Shown here: piece by piece, positions 46,618 to 59,100 of the stretch
Numbering within the stretch: the stretch's first letter is position 1
Layout of the letters: every line of letters starts with the position of its first letter
Source: Apiosordaria backusii
Lineage: Eukaryota > Ascomycota > Sordariomycetes > Sordariales > Lasiosphaeriaceae
Reading direction: 5' to 3'
Assembly (NCBI GenBank): GCA_030549205.1
Contig: JAUKTV010000005.1
Span: 2,728,001 to 2,792,000, forward strand
DNA length: 64,000 nucleotides
The notes under the pieces: model-generated
The model's input: only the letters and a program-made list of their open reading frames with translations
Database searches by the model: none
Told to the model about the DNA's origin: nothing
Position numbers and translations under genes: made by a program

Positions 46618-49198
46618 ATGCCGGCAACGCGCAAGCGGGCGTTGCCCGAGATCAGTTCGGAAAACGTCCAACTCCCAAAGGAGGATTCACTGCTTCATCG
46701 CATCAGAAATATGTGGCAGTTCGCCAATTTGCATCAGTTCCTGTTGCTGTTTGGGAAAGCTTTGAAGCTTGATGACAACCTGGATATAGAAGTGGGATCA
46801 TCACTATCACTAGCAATGAAGTTCTCCAGCTCATATTTTGGTTAATCATGTAGGATTTGGAAGCGGAATGTTTGAAACCTGGTTCCATGGTCTTGCAAGA
46901 CATCGGACTCGGCTTTCTCAAGTTTCTCTCCTCCCATCGCGGACTCAGGTATGCGAACCCCCCTGTCGACCTGTGGACTGTCTGGACGCTTTGCTGACTG
47001 CAATCTTACACCAGTCACGATCTATTTGACGAGTATACGAGGCGACAATATCTCAGCAAGGCACCAGAGAAAAACCCCTTTGGAAGTGGTGAAATCCCAT
47101 TGAGGTTTGCCGACTTCGACATATTCACCAAGGTGCGTCAAGAATACAGTCGGGAGAGCTCAATCATATGGCCATGCTGACAAAGCTTGGGTCGCGCAGA
47201 TTCGAATCTTGCAGCAGATGACGCAATTCATCTTGATGAGCTCTGAGAAGCTTCGAGATAAGACGGACGAACAAAAGGATACGGATCAAACGAATTGGGT
47301 ACGTTTTTGTTGTGGACACTGATCGAAGTAGGCTAGGTTGGGAGCTGACACTTCGATAGAGGATAGAAGCCTACGGATGGGATCGTCATGATCGCACATA
47401 CTACGTGCTCGATGACAATCGGTTGTACCGCATGTCGGACGCTCCACCGGCACCAGCGAAATCAAAGAGGAATACCAAAAAGGCGAAAGCAGCACAGCGC
47501 GCCAGTAAACGGCGTCGCGTATCATCTGGGGCCGCTAGTGATACCGACGATGCTGGCGACGAGGCGTCTGAAGCCGGCGCGCCGCGCGAACCAGAAGATG
47601 ATGGGCTTGGAGGGATGAAATGGGAATGTTTGGCTACAAACTTGGGTGAGGTTCGCGATTTTATCTCATCCTTGGAAAAAACAAAAGATCCCAACGAAAA
47701 GATTCTCCGCAATCAGGTTCAGGATCATCTTCTTCCGATCCTCGAACAACAGGAAGAATCCAGGAAGCGCAAACAACTTCAACGAGAAAAGGAGCTGCTT
47801 AATTTGGAGAAAATGGCGCATGCGAAGAGATCGAGCCGAATTGCTGGCAAACTTGAACACCGCAAGGAGGAAGAACGCGCCAGGGAAGAGGAGCGGAGAC
47901 AACGCGAAGAAGAGGCAGCTAGACGAAAGGAGGAAACGAAGCGGGCAAAGATGGAGCGCGAAAGAGAACATAGACTGATGTCAAGAGAACGTCGTCTAAA
48001 AGAGAGAGAGGTTCGGCGTCTCCAGCATGAGGAGGAACTGGCTCAACTGTCCGAGGACAGTAGATCCACGACCACGGCTTCCGCCCGCATGTCAGACCGC
48101 CGACGGCTTGCCGAAATTGAGAGAAACAAGAAGGCTCTGCAGGAGTTGGAAGAGGAAGAGGAAGACTGGATATTCGACTGCATCTGCGGCGCATATGGGC
48201 AAATCGACGACGGAACCCACAGTGTTGCGTGCGAGCGATGTAATGTCTGGCAGCATAGCAAGTGTCTTGGCATTGATGAAAAAGAGGCTGAAGAGGATGA
48301 TTTTCATTTCATTTGCGAGCCGTGTCGTCGACGCGAGAAGGACGCTGAGCAGCGTCCTCGCATCAAAATCAAGGTGAATCGGCAGGATGAAGAAATCCCT
48401 GCGTCTTCCTCGCCGCAACAGACACCAAGCGAAAGTATCGCAGGCGGTTCTGAAAATCGTTCTCAGCTGGTTGTCGAACTACCATTGAAGACGTCCCCAG
48501 CACCAAGCAAAGACGTGCAAGCTGTCGGGGATACTGATAAATCGACGCAGCAGCTGGCATCTACACCATTAGACCCGCCAGACGAGGAACGCCTCGCGCC
48601 GACGAAGCCCGCAGATTCCCAGGGGAGCAACCCCTTTTCATCGCCACGTCCGAATTTGTTCCCGCCTACTCAGCTTTCCCGTGCCAGCGGTGCGTCCGGC
48701 CCCTCCGATGGTGGTCTTCCTGTGCTGCCCGAAAGCGGTAATGGCATTTCGCCTACAAAGGAAGCCCAACGTCCTTCGTCACCATCAACAAAGACAGCCA
48801 CAGCCGTCCTTGCCTCGATCGGAGAACCAGGCCGTCCTGCTTCTCCTGTCTTGAATATCAGCAGCACGTTCAGGCCCGCTCAATCTCAGGAGGGCAAGTC
48901 TGAGGGATGGTCCTCTCCGCTACCGCCACCAGGCCTCTCTCCCACCAAGCACTCGCCCCCGCCGCCACAGCGCCGTGCTGTTAATGGCATCAACGGCAAC
49001 GGGATTGTCACTCCTTCGCAGAGCTTCAGTAATCCAGCCGCGTCAGTGTTCCCTCCTGCCGCAGCCTTGTCGCCTTCTCCGAGGCAGCAGATTCTTACGC
49101 CCCCGGTTAAAAATACGGAGCCGGTCAGAGTCCCGCCTTTGGCGCCACAGGCCGTGTTGCCTCCCACACCAACCCAATCCTCTCAGCAAAACCCTTGA
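46618..49198 (+). CDS. RSF1/CECR2-like PHD-finger chromatin protein (DDT/WHIM plus PHD)
   Basis: Exons 46618-46791, 46854-46948, 47015-47132, 47200-47298 and 47360-49198 give 774 residues. Residues 20-120 resemble a DDT-type helical region (LLHRIRNMWQFANLHQFLLL, QDIGLGFLKFLSSHRGLS). Residues 125-190 resemble WHIM-type motifs of ISWI partners (IRILQQMTQFILMSSEKLR, then IEAYGWDRHDRTYYVLDDNR). A Lys/Arg/Glu-rich coiled coil covers about 240-420. The PHD finger follows at about 434-485, with C4HC3 ligands visible as CIC, CERC, WQHSKC and CEPC. The last 290 residues are Pro/Ser-rich. The layout matches RSF1/CECR2-type accessory subunits that guide ISWI remodellers and read histone tails. Assignment to a particular complex is inference. 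Confidence 0.85.
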
Positions 49199-52100
49199 GC
49201 TCGCTCATCAATGTGGGAGGCGAGTAATATTCAGGGGACGTTTAAAGTTTCAGCGTTGTCAATAATAGCGGTGGTTCAATGGCAAGACGCGAGTATAGGG
49301 TGCAGGTATGGTTTTCTTGCGTATCTTCGATTTCTGGCATCATTTCTCGGCGTTCATTTCTCACTCGGTAGGGCTGGTAGATAAGATAGGGCATAATCAC
49401 TGGGCGGCGGGCTTTATTTCTCGAATGAAGATATCGTGGCTCGTGGATAGTGAAGTGAGCACATAGACAGTTATCAGACATCATAGAAGAGGTGTTCGTA
49501 CAATGGATTAAACTTAGCATAGGAATCATAGAATTGATAATGCAAAAAGATATGGTCCGTGGTGTTATGATTTCTCGAGACGGACTGGAGTTCAATAAAA
49601 ACCTGACGGTCAGAAGTCCCAACGGCTCAATACCTTAACTAAGGCAGCCCTCTATCACATCAACCACATAACTGGCAGTTCAAAGAACCAGCAGAGAACA
49701 TGCAAAGCGTTGACATCGGGATTCCGGGACGCCGCCGGCTGTGAGATATCTTATTCTCGTCGATTTTCAACCCACGTGGCTCGGCTTGCCGATGTTCTAA
49801 AAGGTCCACAGACCCAAGCTGTTGATGAACAGTAATACGGGAGAGCAAAGGAGGAAAAGGGGGGGCTGATGATGGGAATTTGATATGTCAAAATTACTTA
49901 CATAAAACTGAACCATCCGGGGAGAAACGAACTGGTGGCCTAAGCTTGGAACCAGAAGACTGAGACAGGTTCGTCCAGAGCGATGCAGAAAAGGATGAAT
50001 CAGATTCTTGGCTGAACCCATTCACTCACCTGACACAACCACTCGCAGAGAGGAAGAGAAAAACAACTAGGGAGGTGGGTGAGGAAAACTGGCGGAAGAG
50101 ATTGCGATTGGATCAGGATCTTGATCTCTTGAGCGGGTGGTTGCATGTCATCTGGCCAACCATGGTTGGAAGTATTAGGTACCTACCTTTGTATCCACCT
50201 TGCCTTGCCTGTGGCTTAGATATGAGGATGTTGGTGAGGACAAACTGCTTAGAGCAGACGCGGAAGAGGTCTTTGATAGAGTGGTGTTCACGGCGTGTGC
50301 TGGGCACAAGTTAACATGTCCTTGTCTATGATGACTCTCTCAAAGCAAAATATTTCTTCTTGATTGGGATGATTTCTTGAAAAGAAGGGCACGGCAAGAA
50401 GAAAATGAAAGCAAAGAAGACTCATCGAAGAGACATCTTCCATGTGTAAAGTGAGATTTGCATGGGGAGAGAAGGGTGTGTGAGTGAGACCCTTGTGGGG
50501 CCTTAGTCCTGTCTGGGAAATAAAGGGGAGCGTCGAAGGGCCGCCATTCTGTGCCTTGCTGTACGACTGATGTTCAAACAGTCGCGGGCTAATGCAGCTA
50601 CCCGGGCGCCCTGCAGGGAGGGCGACCAACCAAAAGATGTTGCAACCGTCCATGATGCACGTTGAGGCTGGGGGGCTACGCCAGGCCGGGACAACAACGA
50701 GAGCCAAGTCGATGCCTGACATACAGGTTTGCCTGAATTGCGAAATGGCGGAGCGGGCTGTTGCCAGTTGCGAGCTGCTGCTGGGTGCAGTTAGTAGCGC
50801 CAAGTCATGTGTGCAGATGGACCGGGGCGGGGAATCAACCGCCATGATCGATGAGCACATGAGGCCTCAAAGAGACGGGTTGGATCCGAAAGATCAAAGA
50901 AATGGAAGCAAGCCACTCGTTATGTGGCGGCACCCAGAAGAGAGTAGCCAGTGGCGGCAGAGGGAGGAGAGAGGAGAGCGCAGGCCGCTTCCGGGGAGGT
51001 ACCCGAACACATTCCAGCCCGTCTCGGGTACCTCCAACCAGCAGGCTCATCCCACCTTGGAACCGCGTACTTGGATGTAACTGAGACTCTGGATGTCTAG
51101 GAACACATGAGAAAACACTGGAAAGGCTGTTGGATGTTGGCGAGTCCGATTTCACCTTCCAGAAAATCTGGCTAACTGCTGTAACTCGGGTTGGTGCAGG
51201 AACACGTGGATCACTGTTGCTCTCGATACGGTTCCAATGCAGGGAAGCTCGGGGATGTGAAATTCAGATTGGCCTGGTTTGCTCAGAAATTCCCCTCCAA
51301 AGTGGTCATTACCGGGTACTGGGAGAGGGCATATCGTTTCGTCCCCAATTCCCAAGATGCCGGCTTGCTACCTTAGGTGCTGCCAGTCCTCCGCAGCACT
51401 TCTGGCACTCCTGGAACCCCGAACGCGGACGGGGTGCCAACACTTGAGAGAGCGGCTTCTTCCCTCGTGTTCCGCTCTCTGGACCGGTCAGGCTTCCGAA
51501 TGCGTCAACCCATTTGGGACGCGGACAGCACCGCACCAGGCTTGCTCAGCACCAGAGTCCAATAAAGAGGATACAAATACGCACCCGGCCCCCTCTTCCT
51601 TTTTCCACAGCCCTTCAAGAATTTCTTGCTGAGACAAAGCACGCCTGCCACGTTCATTGAGGCGGCAGAAAGCAGAGACCACCAAAGCCGCAGGCCCATC
51701 CTGGTGCCTCCCACCTCAGCCCTTAGGGAAAACGGAACAAAGGAAGAAGCAGGAAGGCCAATCAACACCATTGGCAGGAGAAATAGCACCAGTTCTGTGA
51801 AGGCCCTAGGTGTATCGTGAGATCCGATAGGGTCTCTCCAGCGTAGCCAAGCACCTTGCTGTCCAGGTGGCCGGGGCAACAGGCTGTGATCCGGGAAAGA
51901 CAACGAGTCCATCTATCAGAAAGTCCATCAGCCCTGTCGGAGCCTGCAGGACAGGCTGTCGCAAAAGGTTCGTGATGTCCACCGCATTCTGCACACCTTG
52001 GCCAACCTGCGAGACAGGAGCCTCCTTACACCGCTAGGTGCACAGTCCCAAGCCATCCGATGCCATTCATCCAAGCAAATCATCACTGCAGACTCCGTCT

Positions 52101-52455
52101 TTCCCAGCACCTTTCTCCGCGAGACACACAAGCCTAGCCCCTTCCAGCAGCCTCTGCGCTATCCACTGATAGTCTCAACATCTCAACTGTTATGCTTGCG
52201 TGGAAGCTAACCGATTCGTCAGGCCAGCCTTAAGATCTTGGAGCGGGCCTTATCATCCTCACAGATTATTCCTAGGGTTGCTCTTACCTCGACCACTCAA
52301 CCTACCGGACCCATCTTGGAGGTTGAGGAGGCAAAGATATTTGAAGCGCCCATCCCCGACACCTGAGCTGCTACCTTTCCCTCCAACTCATCGTCCCCTA
52401 TTCTCAGCCTCCACCAAGGAATCATCCATCGTACAAGCGCATCGGAAACCTGAGC
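49199..52455. other. 3.2-kb gene-free interval upstream of the HMG-box gene
   Basis: This is the longest stretch without a supported gene. Many open frames of 60-190 codons exist on both strands (for example minus 50288-50860), but none has a domain, a coherent composition or splice partners. From about 52200 the sequence becomes C/T-rich, consistent with a leader of the HMG-box gene. Most of the interval is probably long regulatory or untranslated sequence. A non-coding RNA cannot be excluded from sequence alone. Confidence 0.45.
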
Positions 52456-54277
52456 ATGGATCGCAACACTCCCCTCTCCCCAACCCTGCCGAAAGCAGAA
52501 CCACTACCAGCTGGCTTCAACGAGCTTCTGCAACACAACGCTGCCACTCCACACGATTTGAACGCTGCCGATTCCATTCAAGTACACTCGCAACCTGCAT
52601 CAAGATATGGCACCCCGGCACCACAGTTAACCCATTCGCAAAGTTTCGATCCTTCAATGGCATACCAGCGCGGTGGTGCTCAGATTGTGAGGATTGCCGT
52701 CTGTCCACAGTGGCACAATATGCTGATATCTACCGTGTAGCCGGGCTTTCACCCACTGTACCCTCACGATAACAGCCCATATGGTCCTATTCCAGAGGTG
52801 AGTTGTTTCGTCCCTTTGGTAGAATGGGCACTGGGCTGGCGTTGTTACTGACCATGTATCGCAGATGTCACAACCTTATGGCACTCCGGCGGCGTCGCCT
52901 CCTACACCATCGCGGGCATCTGATATTATGAGCATACATGGCGGCAACATTGTGATTGGAAAAGCTCTGGCGCCAAGGAGCGCTCGTGTTGAAAAGCCGG
53001 CATCCAAGAAGAAAAAGAAGGAAAGAGCCAAGCCGGCCAAGAACCTGCCAACTTTGGACAGACCGTTGAGTGAACTGACCAAGGACTCGGCCATTCCGAT
53101 AACCGACATCGAGACATACGTCAACCGGGATGCTGGCGCACGGCAAGACGAGGTCTTACAGTGCAGGAAGAATCCCGGCAAAGTGAAACGGCCCATGAAT
53201 GCCTTCATGCTGTACCGGAAAGCCTATCAGCAACGTGCCAAGGAGTGGGCGTCTCAACACAATCATCAGGTCGTCTCGCGTGTCTGCGGTTCCAGCTGGC
53301 CACTCGAGCCCGAACATGTCCGACAGCAGTTCAAGGCCTGGGCCGATCTTGAGCGTGACAACCACCAAAAAGCGCATCCCAACTACAAGTTCACGCCGTC
53401 CAAGCCCCACAAGACAGCAAAGTACGACGAAAACTTCGACGCTCACAGCGAAGCCTCCGAGCTGGACGAATATGGCGAATGGCACAACGCGGGCGCTCGG
53501 ATGCGGTCCGCTACCAACACACCCAACGACGACGGCGATTACATCCCAAGCCGCTCCGTCTATGCGGCAACCCACCATTCCTTGATGGGGCTGCATGGGC
53601 TAGGGCCACATCATCAGAACCGTTCAGCCTTTGAGTTCTCCAATCCTGGGAAACCAATGCCATCAGCGTACGACACCCGAGGCCTAACAAACACCTTTTA
53701 CGAGAGCCACATCCACAACACCCAGAGAGGGCACTTGCACCCAGGCATGATGGAGGACGTGTTGATGCGCAAGACGCCGTCGCCCAGCATGGCCTTCCAG
53801 CAACAACCACACGGGCTACCCTCACACTACGAGCTCAACCAGTACCACCACGCACAACACACACGCCCTGCCCATGAGCAACAAGCCCATTCACAGTCAC
53901 AGTCGCAGGGGCAGGGGCACTCACAACAACAGCCCGCCCGCTTTGAGCATCGTATCGATCCCTCGTTGATGTCTCACGACGAGCTCTTCAATGGAGCCAA
54001 CAACCTCAGCAACATCAACAATTCCATATCCAGCCTCTTTGACGGCACGGGGCTCGCTGGTGCCAACAGTACGCAACATGCCTGGCAAACAGGTCAGCTC
54101 ACATCGAATAACGAGGGTGAGAACCAGTTCTCCCACTTTAACTTGGGCCTTGAAAACACGCTTTCGGTTGAGCAACACACTCAATTTCTTGGAGGTGCGG
54201 ATGAATGGCGGATGGAGCCTCTGACAGAAGAGGCGCACTTCGAGGCCAATTGGGCTGAGACTAAGACTGAGCAATGA
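52456..54277 (+). CDS. HMG-box transcription factor, FMF-1/Ste11-like
   Basis: Exons 52456-52686, 52741-52797 and 52865-54277 give 566 residues. The second exon is only 57 nt and links DPSMAYQRGGAQI to PGFHPLYPHDNSPYGPIPE. A single HMG box of the MATA/SOX type spans about residues 201-275 (KVKRPMNAFMLYRKAYQQRA, VSRVCGSSWPLEPEHVRQQF, HPNYKFTPSK). A basic Lys run (ASKKKKKERAKPAK) lies before it, and the C-terminal half is Gln/His/Asn-rich. The spacing and the RPMNAFMLYRK core resemble Neurospora FMF-1, Podospora PaHMG5 and fission-yeast Ste11, which act in mating and sexual development. That orthology is my inference from the box and general layout. A long gene-free upstream region fits a heavily regulated developmental gene. 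Confidence 0.87.
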
Positions 54278-55119
54278 TCCAATCGAGACTGGAAATGAAG
54301 GATGCTGTATTCGGAAGAGACATGGCAGATGCTGTATCCACAAGGCAGCATTGGATTGGCGAAAGAAGAAAAAAAGGGCTGGCGTCTCCGGATTGAGCGT
54401 TCCATTCTAGGGGAGAGCGCGTTGGGAAAGAGAGATGGCCGCTACTGGATATGAGCGCAGGAAAGGGAGGTAAGAGGGAGAAAGGGCGAGAGGGAGAGAG
54501 GGAGAGAGACAGGCAGACATACAAAAAGAAAGGAGATGGCTACCTGCTGTTGGTAGGAAGCGCAGATAAATGTTATCCTTGTACATATTTTCCCGTGTTA
54601 CATTGTTTTGTTGAATCTTTTGGTCAGTCTTGCGGCTGGGACGTGGTGGTGGATTTCATTTTGCTTGGCTGTTTTGTTATTGGCGACATCGGGCTCTTTC
54701 AAGAGACAGGCCAAACAATGTTATTGTGTATATTCCATAACTCATACCGCTTCGTCCCGATCCAATATGTGATCTCACAGACCAAGAGAAAATAAAGGCC
54801 CGAGTTGATACAAAGGTAAGTTCCCGCGCACCTGGAATTTTTGAAGCTGAATGGCTTTGGTTGTAAGAACCACGTCCGTGGGACTGTATCTCTGAATCAA
54901 TGAAGCTGTTAAAGTTATGCTGATATAGTGGGGGAGAATTGTGCTTAAGACGTTTCGTTAAATGCATATGCCAATACCAAGGCGCGAAAGAATGCAGCAT
55001 GCAACTACAAGATACTGGCCCCTGCTTCCTTGGCACTCCTGAGCTCACAACCCGTCGCATCGTCACCGGAAGCATCTCCAAGTCAGCAGCAAAGCGACGC
55101 CTCCCCAAATTCCCCCACC
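54278..55119. other. Intergenic region with a purine tract
   Basis: About 840 bases between the HMG-box gene and EMC5. It contains the purine tract at 54459-54509 and otherwise nothing coding. Confidence 0.5.
54459..54509 (+). repeat. Purine tract, G/A mirror-like low-complexity run
   Basis: Fifty-one bases are almost entirely G and A on the plus strand (built of gggag, gagag and aaaggg units), with only two pyrimidines. Such runs can adopt triplex structures and often lie in untranslated regions. It sits about 180 bases past the HMG-box stop codon. Confidence 0.8.
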
Positions 55120-55611
55120 ATGACGTTAATATCCAAGTCCATCACTGCTTTTGGCAGTCTTCTACTTGCACACGCGTAGGCTTGCATTCCCCGCCGGCCT
55201 TCAGGATGAGCAAGGTGCTAACAATTCCCTAAAAGGTGCTACTCGGCCCAAGAGCATTCGGCCCTGCAATCATTCCGAGCTGCCACCTCGGCGGCACTGA
55301 CGTCAACTCCCACTGCTGCCACTTCGCTGCCGATAGACATCGCGATCGAAACAGTTGTCGCCATTCTGGTCATTCTCATCGGCCTGGTTCTCGGCACATC
55401 TCCCCTACGCCCAATCCAGTGGCGCGAGTGGGCGGGAAAGATTGAAAGAGAAGGCGAGGATGGCTTCAAGGACAACAAGGGACAGGTGAATCGGGACTAC
55501 ATGGGTAACCCGTTCGATTTCATCGAGGGCAGGCCAAACTTTGTGGATATTCGGAAGCAACGCAAGGAGTTTGCCGAGTGGGTGAAAAGTCAAGGTCAGC
55601 AGCAAAAGTAA
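55120..55611 (+). CDS. EMC5: ER membrane protein complex subunit 5 (EMC5/MMGT family)
   Basis: Exons 55120-55175 and 55236-55611 give 143 residues. The first exon ends AFGSLLLAHA and the second continues CYSAQEHSALQSF, the usual family N-terminus with TM1. TM2 follows at about residues 52-72 (IAIETVVAILVILIGLVLGT). The conserved WREWAGKIEREGEDGF and the NPFDFIEGRPNFVDIRKQRK block close the protein. The EMC inserts tail-anchored and multipass proteins into the ER membrane, and EMC5 is a core transmembrane-cavity subunit. The length matches the fungal family. The gene is small and split, so it is easily missed by frame-only searches. Confidence 0.94.
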
Positions 55612-56104
55612 GGAGCGAAACGGAGCTGGGCTGGCTTGGAACGATGCGTGGTTGTTTTTATATTGTCTACGTTTGGTTAGATGGTCCATATGGATGGAGC
55701 ACAGCAATCGATACCCTATTTTCACTCGTAAGTCTGCAGTCATTTCGTCTTCCAAATGTCGTGACCTGGATCATCTTCAACTGAAAGGGGGGTGGGTTCA
55801 GGCAGGGGCGCTCCTTCCCTTACTATGTGCTTGCTCCACCAAATTAAAGTACCACACAACTGAGGTAACTCACTTGCAATTATTCTACCCATTTTTCCGT
55901 TCTCTTCCATCGTTCACTTTGTTCTCAATCAAGTCCCTTCTCCCCTGTATATGTTATGTTCTCTACCTCGACCTCTGTTCCGCATATCCTGGATCCAGTT
56001 GGGGATGCTCCCCCCAAGTCTTCAACACCCGATGCAATAGGTTTGGTCGGCATCTCGACTATCAATCAGCTCTGCCTCGAAACGGTGCTACATTAACGGC
56101 CAAA
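55612..56104. other. Intergenic region between EMC5 and MSH5
   Basis: About 490 bases. The open frame of MSH5 extends upstream through most of this interval, but the first good start is at 56105. I read the interval as EMC5 3' UTR plus MSH5 leader. Confidence 0.5.
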
Positions 56105-59100
56105 ATGCCGCCCAGTGAGAGCGCACGCAGTGGCCGGAGTGTCCGAAGTGCCAGAAGTGCATACTCAACTGCTTCCCACTTGCTATCCCCGCAGACCTCC
56201 GATTACTCTTCTCCTCCGAAATCCCTGTCGGATTCATCAGCCCAGCGTGGCCGTGCTTTGTCAGCTTCGCGCACCCTTTCTGCTTCCGAGACTGATATAC
56301 GATCTCCCCATGGCACATCGTTGAGCTATTCATCTTCAGACTATGCATTGTCGGGCTTTGCTCCAGCTAATCATGCACTATCATCCCGTCATGCATCTTC
56401 GGGCTATGCCGAGTCATTGCCATCTTCTCACTATTACTCTGCTCATCATTATCAAAGTACAAGCGACCATGCAGAATCTCAGTATACCTTCCAGGACCAT
56501 CAATCTCGATCATCGATGACATTATCGTCCCCAACGGCTAGACTCGATTCGCGACACCATGTCAGTAGTCATCAGTCTAGAGCCCCCCGAGCTTTAGCCC
56601 GTCATAGAAGTTCTCGATCTTACTCTACAAGCACCACGCCATACACCTATGCTAGGTCGAAGTCGTCATCACGGCGTTCGAGGTCACTGTCTACTTCGCG
56701 ACGTTCGAGATCCTCGTCTTCTTCTCGCCGTTCAAAATCGTCCGTGACACCAAAACCTAGCTCGTCCAAAGAATCCAAGGGCTTCAGGTCGGGCTCCAGG
56801 ACAACAACCGGGGATACTGGTCGGCAGAGATATCGCCGGACAGAGACGCCATCCCTCCAAACAAGTCACCGCTTTGCCAACTCGCGAACATCATCATTGA
56901 CAACTTCCCCGGAACTCTCAGCAACAACATCCCGACGACAGCCACGGCAAACATATGATTCAACGCACACAATCCCGAGATACAGCATTCCATCATACTA
57001 CGGGAGCATCACCGCCGACGAAAGCACCAACTACGACCACGACACTCTAAATGAGGTTATCATGGCCATCAATATGGACAGAGAATGCAAAGTCGGCTGT
57101 GCTTACTACAGCGCAATGGACGAAACCCTGTTTCTTGAGGACGATATTGCGATGGGAGGCATAGAATCTGTTGAAACCTTTCTCCTCCATGTTGAGCCAA
57201 CGTCAGTCCTCATCTCAAATCGGGCAGCAGATTCGCTGGTTCAGTTTCTCGAGCATAGCGCGCAAAAGTTTGACGATGATCAAACATCCCGTACGGACAA
57301 AGGCCCGTATATTTTGCGCCACCTCGTCTCGGCACAGTTCGACTACGATACTGCAAGAGAGACACTGGCCAGTGTTGATATTATCTCGGACGGATTGGAC
57401 GAACCGGACCCCCTTCAAGTGCAATCTGGAGGGGAGGAACCCATCCAGTGCATCGGGTCTTCAAATCATATCAACCTTGTGCGCTTAGCGAGCATCATCA
57501 ACATGGAGAGTCATCTCTCTGTCGGATGTGCTGGGGCAGTCCTCACCGATCTCGAACGCCGAAGAGCTGTCGAGGAAGAATCCGGGTCAGGTGAAGAAGG
57601 AAAGGTTGCTTTTCGGATAAAGCATATCAAGATGAACGTTTCTACAGATACCATGCTGCTCGGCGCTGATGCTTTGATATCTCTTCAAATCGTACGCTCA
57701 AACCTTCAAGTCATTCCTGGACTCCATGGCTCCAACAACGAACCTCGAGCCAAAGAAAACCTTTCTGTTTCGGATCTTCTCACATCTTTGGCATCCACAA
57801 CCCAAGGAAAGCAAAAGGTGCGCCAGATGCTGCTTCGGCCAAGCCTCAACCTTGATGTGATACATCAACGTCAGTCAACAATCCACATGATGCTTGATCC
57901 AGAAAACGTGGCGATAGTAAAGAGCATGCGTAAACTCCTGAAAAAGTTGAAGAGTCCCAAAACACTACTGCTACATGTGAAAAAAGGTGTGGATCGTGTG
58001 AGAGGCCATTTATCCCTTCGACTGGGTGACTGGAAAGCAGTAGTCCGTTTTGCTACTGTTGCGGCCAACCTTCACCAGGCTGTGATCTCGTTGGTGCGCG
58101 CCTCCGGGATTGAGATCATTTCCAAGGTAAATGAACCCATATCCACTCCATGCCAGGGCGACGTTGAGCTAATTGGTGTCGACAGATATGTGACAAAATT
58201 GATCCTCGACATTTTTTGTTTCTTGCCGACAAAATCATGCGAACCTTCGATTTCGAGGCCTCCAAAGACAGCCAACGTACCATCATTCTGTCGGGTGCAA
58301 GTCCCGGGCTTGACCAGCTCAGACAGGAGCTCGCCGAGGTTTGCGACATGCTTCCCGAACTCAGAGACAGTATAGCGAGGGAGGCTCCCAAATGGGCAAA
58401 CAAACATATCCTACATTGCACCGTCTTGGAACAGTCAGGTTTTCTTATTGGCGTTGCCGTCAAGCCGGATACTGGTGTAGGAGTTTACCATGGCCACGAG
58501 CTCCTCGATGATGAATGGGAACTGGTCTTTGTAACCGAAGATGTTGCTTACTACAAGAACCAGCTGATGCATGATCTCGACTCACAGTACGGAGACTTGC
58601 CGTCGCACATTGCCGATGAAGAGATGCTCTTGGTTATGGAGCTGTCCGGTCATGTGAGAGAGCAGGAGGAGGCGATACTTGCTGCCTCCGAAATATACGG
58701 GGAACTTGACAGTCTGCTGGCATTGGCATCTGCAGCAGAGAAATTCAACTGGGTGGCGCCGATGATGACTACTTCGAATATTATCGACATTGTTGACGGA
58801 CGCCATCCACTTCAAGAGCTACTGGTCCCTTCTTTTATCCCCAATAGCTGCAATATGCGAGGAGGATACGGGAATATTAAGCCACATGGGAGCGTGGAGG
58901 AAGACGAACGCATGTGCAACAATGGTACGGAGGGCGAGGCTGCCGAGAACAGTTCCATGCGCCTTGAGGATACCCACGACGTGACCATGAGTGACGGTTT
59001 TTTATACGATGAAAGTCTCGGTGGGGGTAACGGGAATGACCACATGCCTTCCCACCCTGATCAGAGAGTTGTGCGCGATGAAGAGAAGGGAGAAGGCGCG

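Noticed and set aside
50288..50860. Minus-strand frame of 190 codons in the 3.2-kb gap
   Set aside because: No domain, biased by C/T-rich sequence, and no splice support.
52200..52772. Plus-strand frame of 190 codons overlapping the HMG-box gene start
   Set aside because: It is in a different frame from the HMG exons, has no domain, and its apparent end lies inside a real exon.
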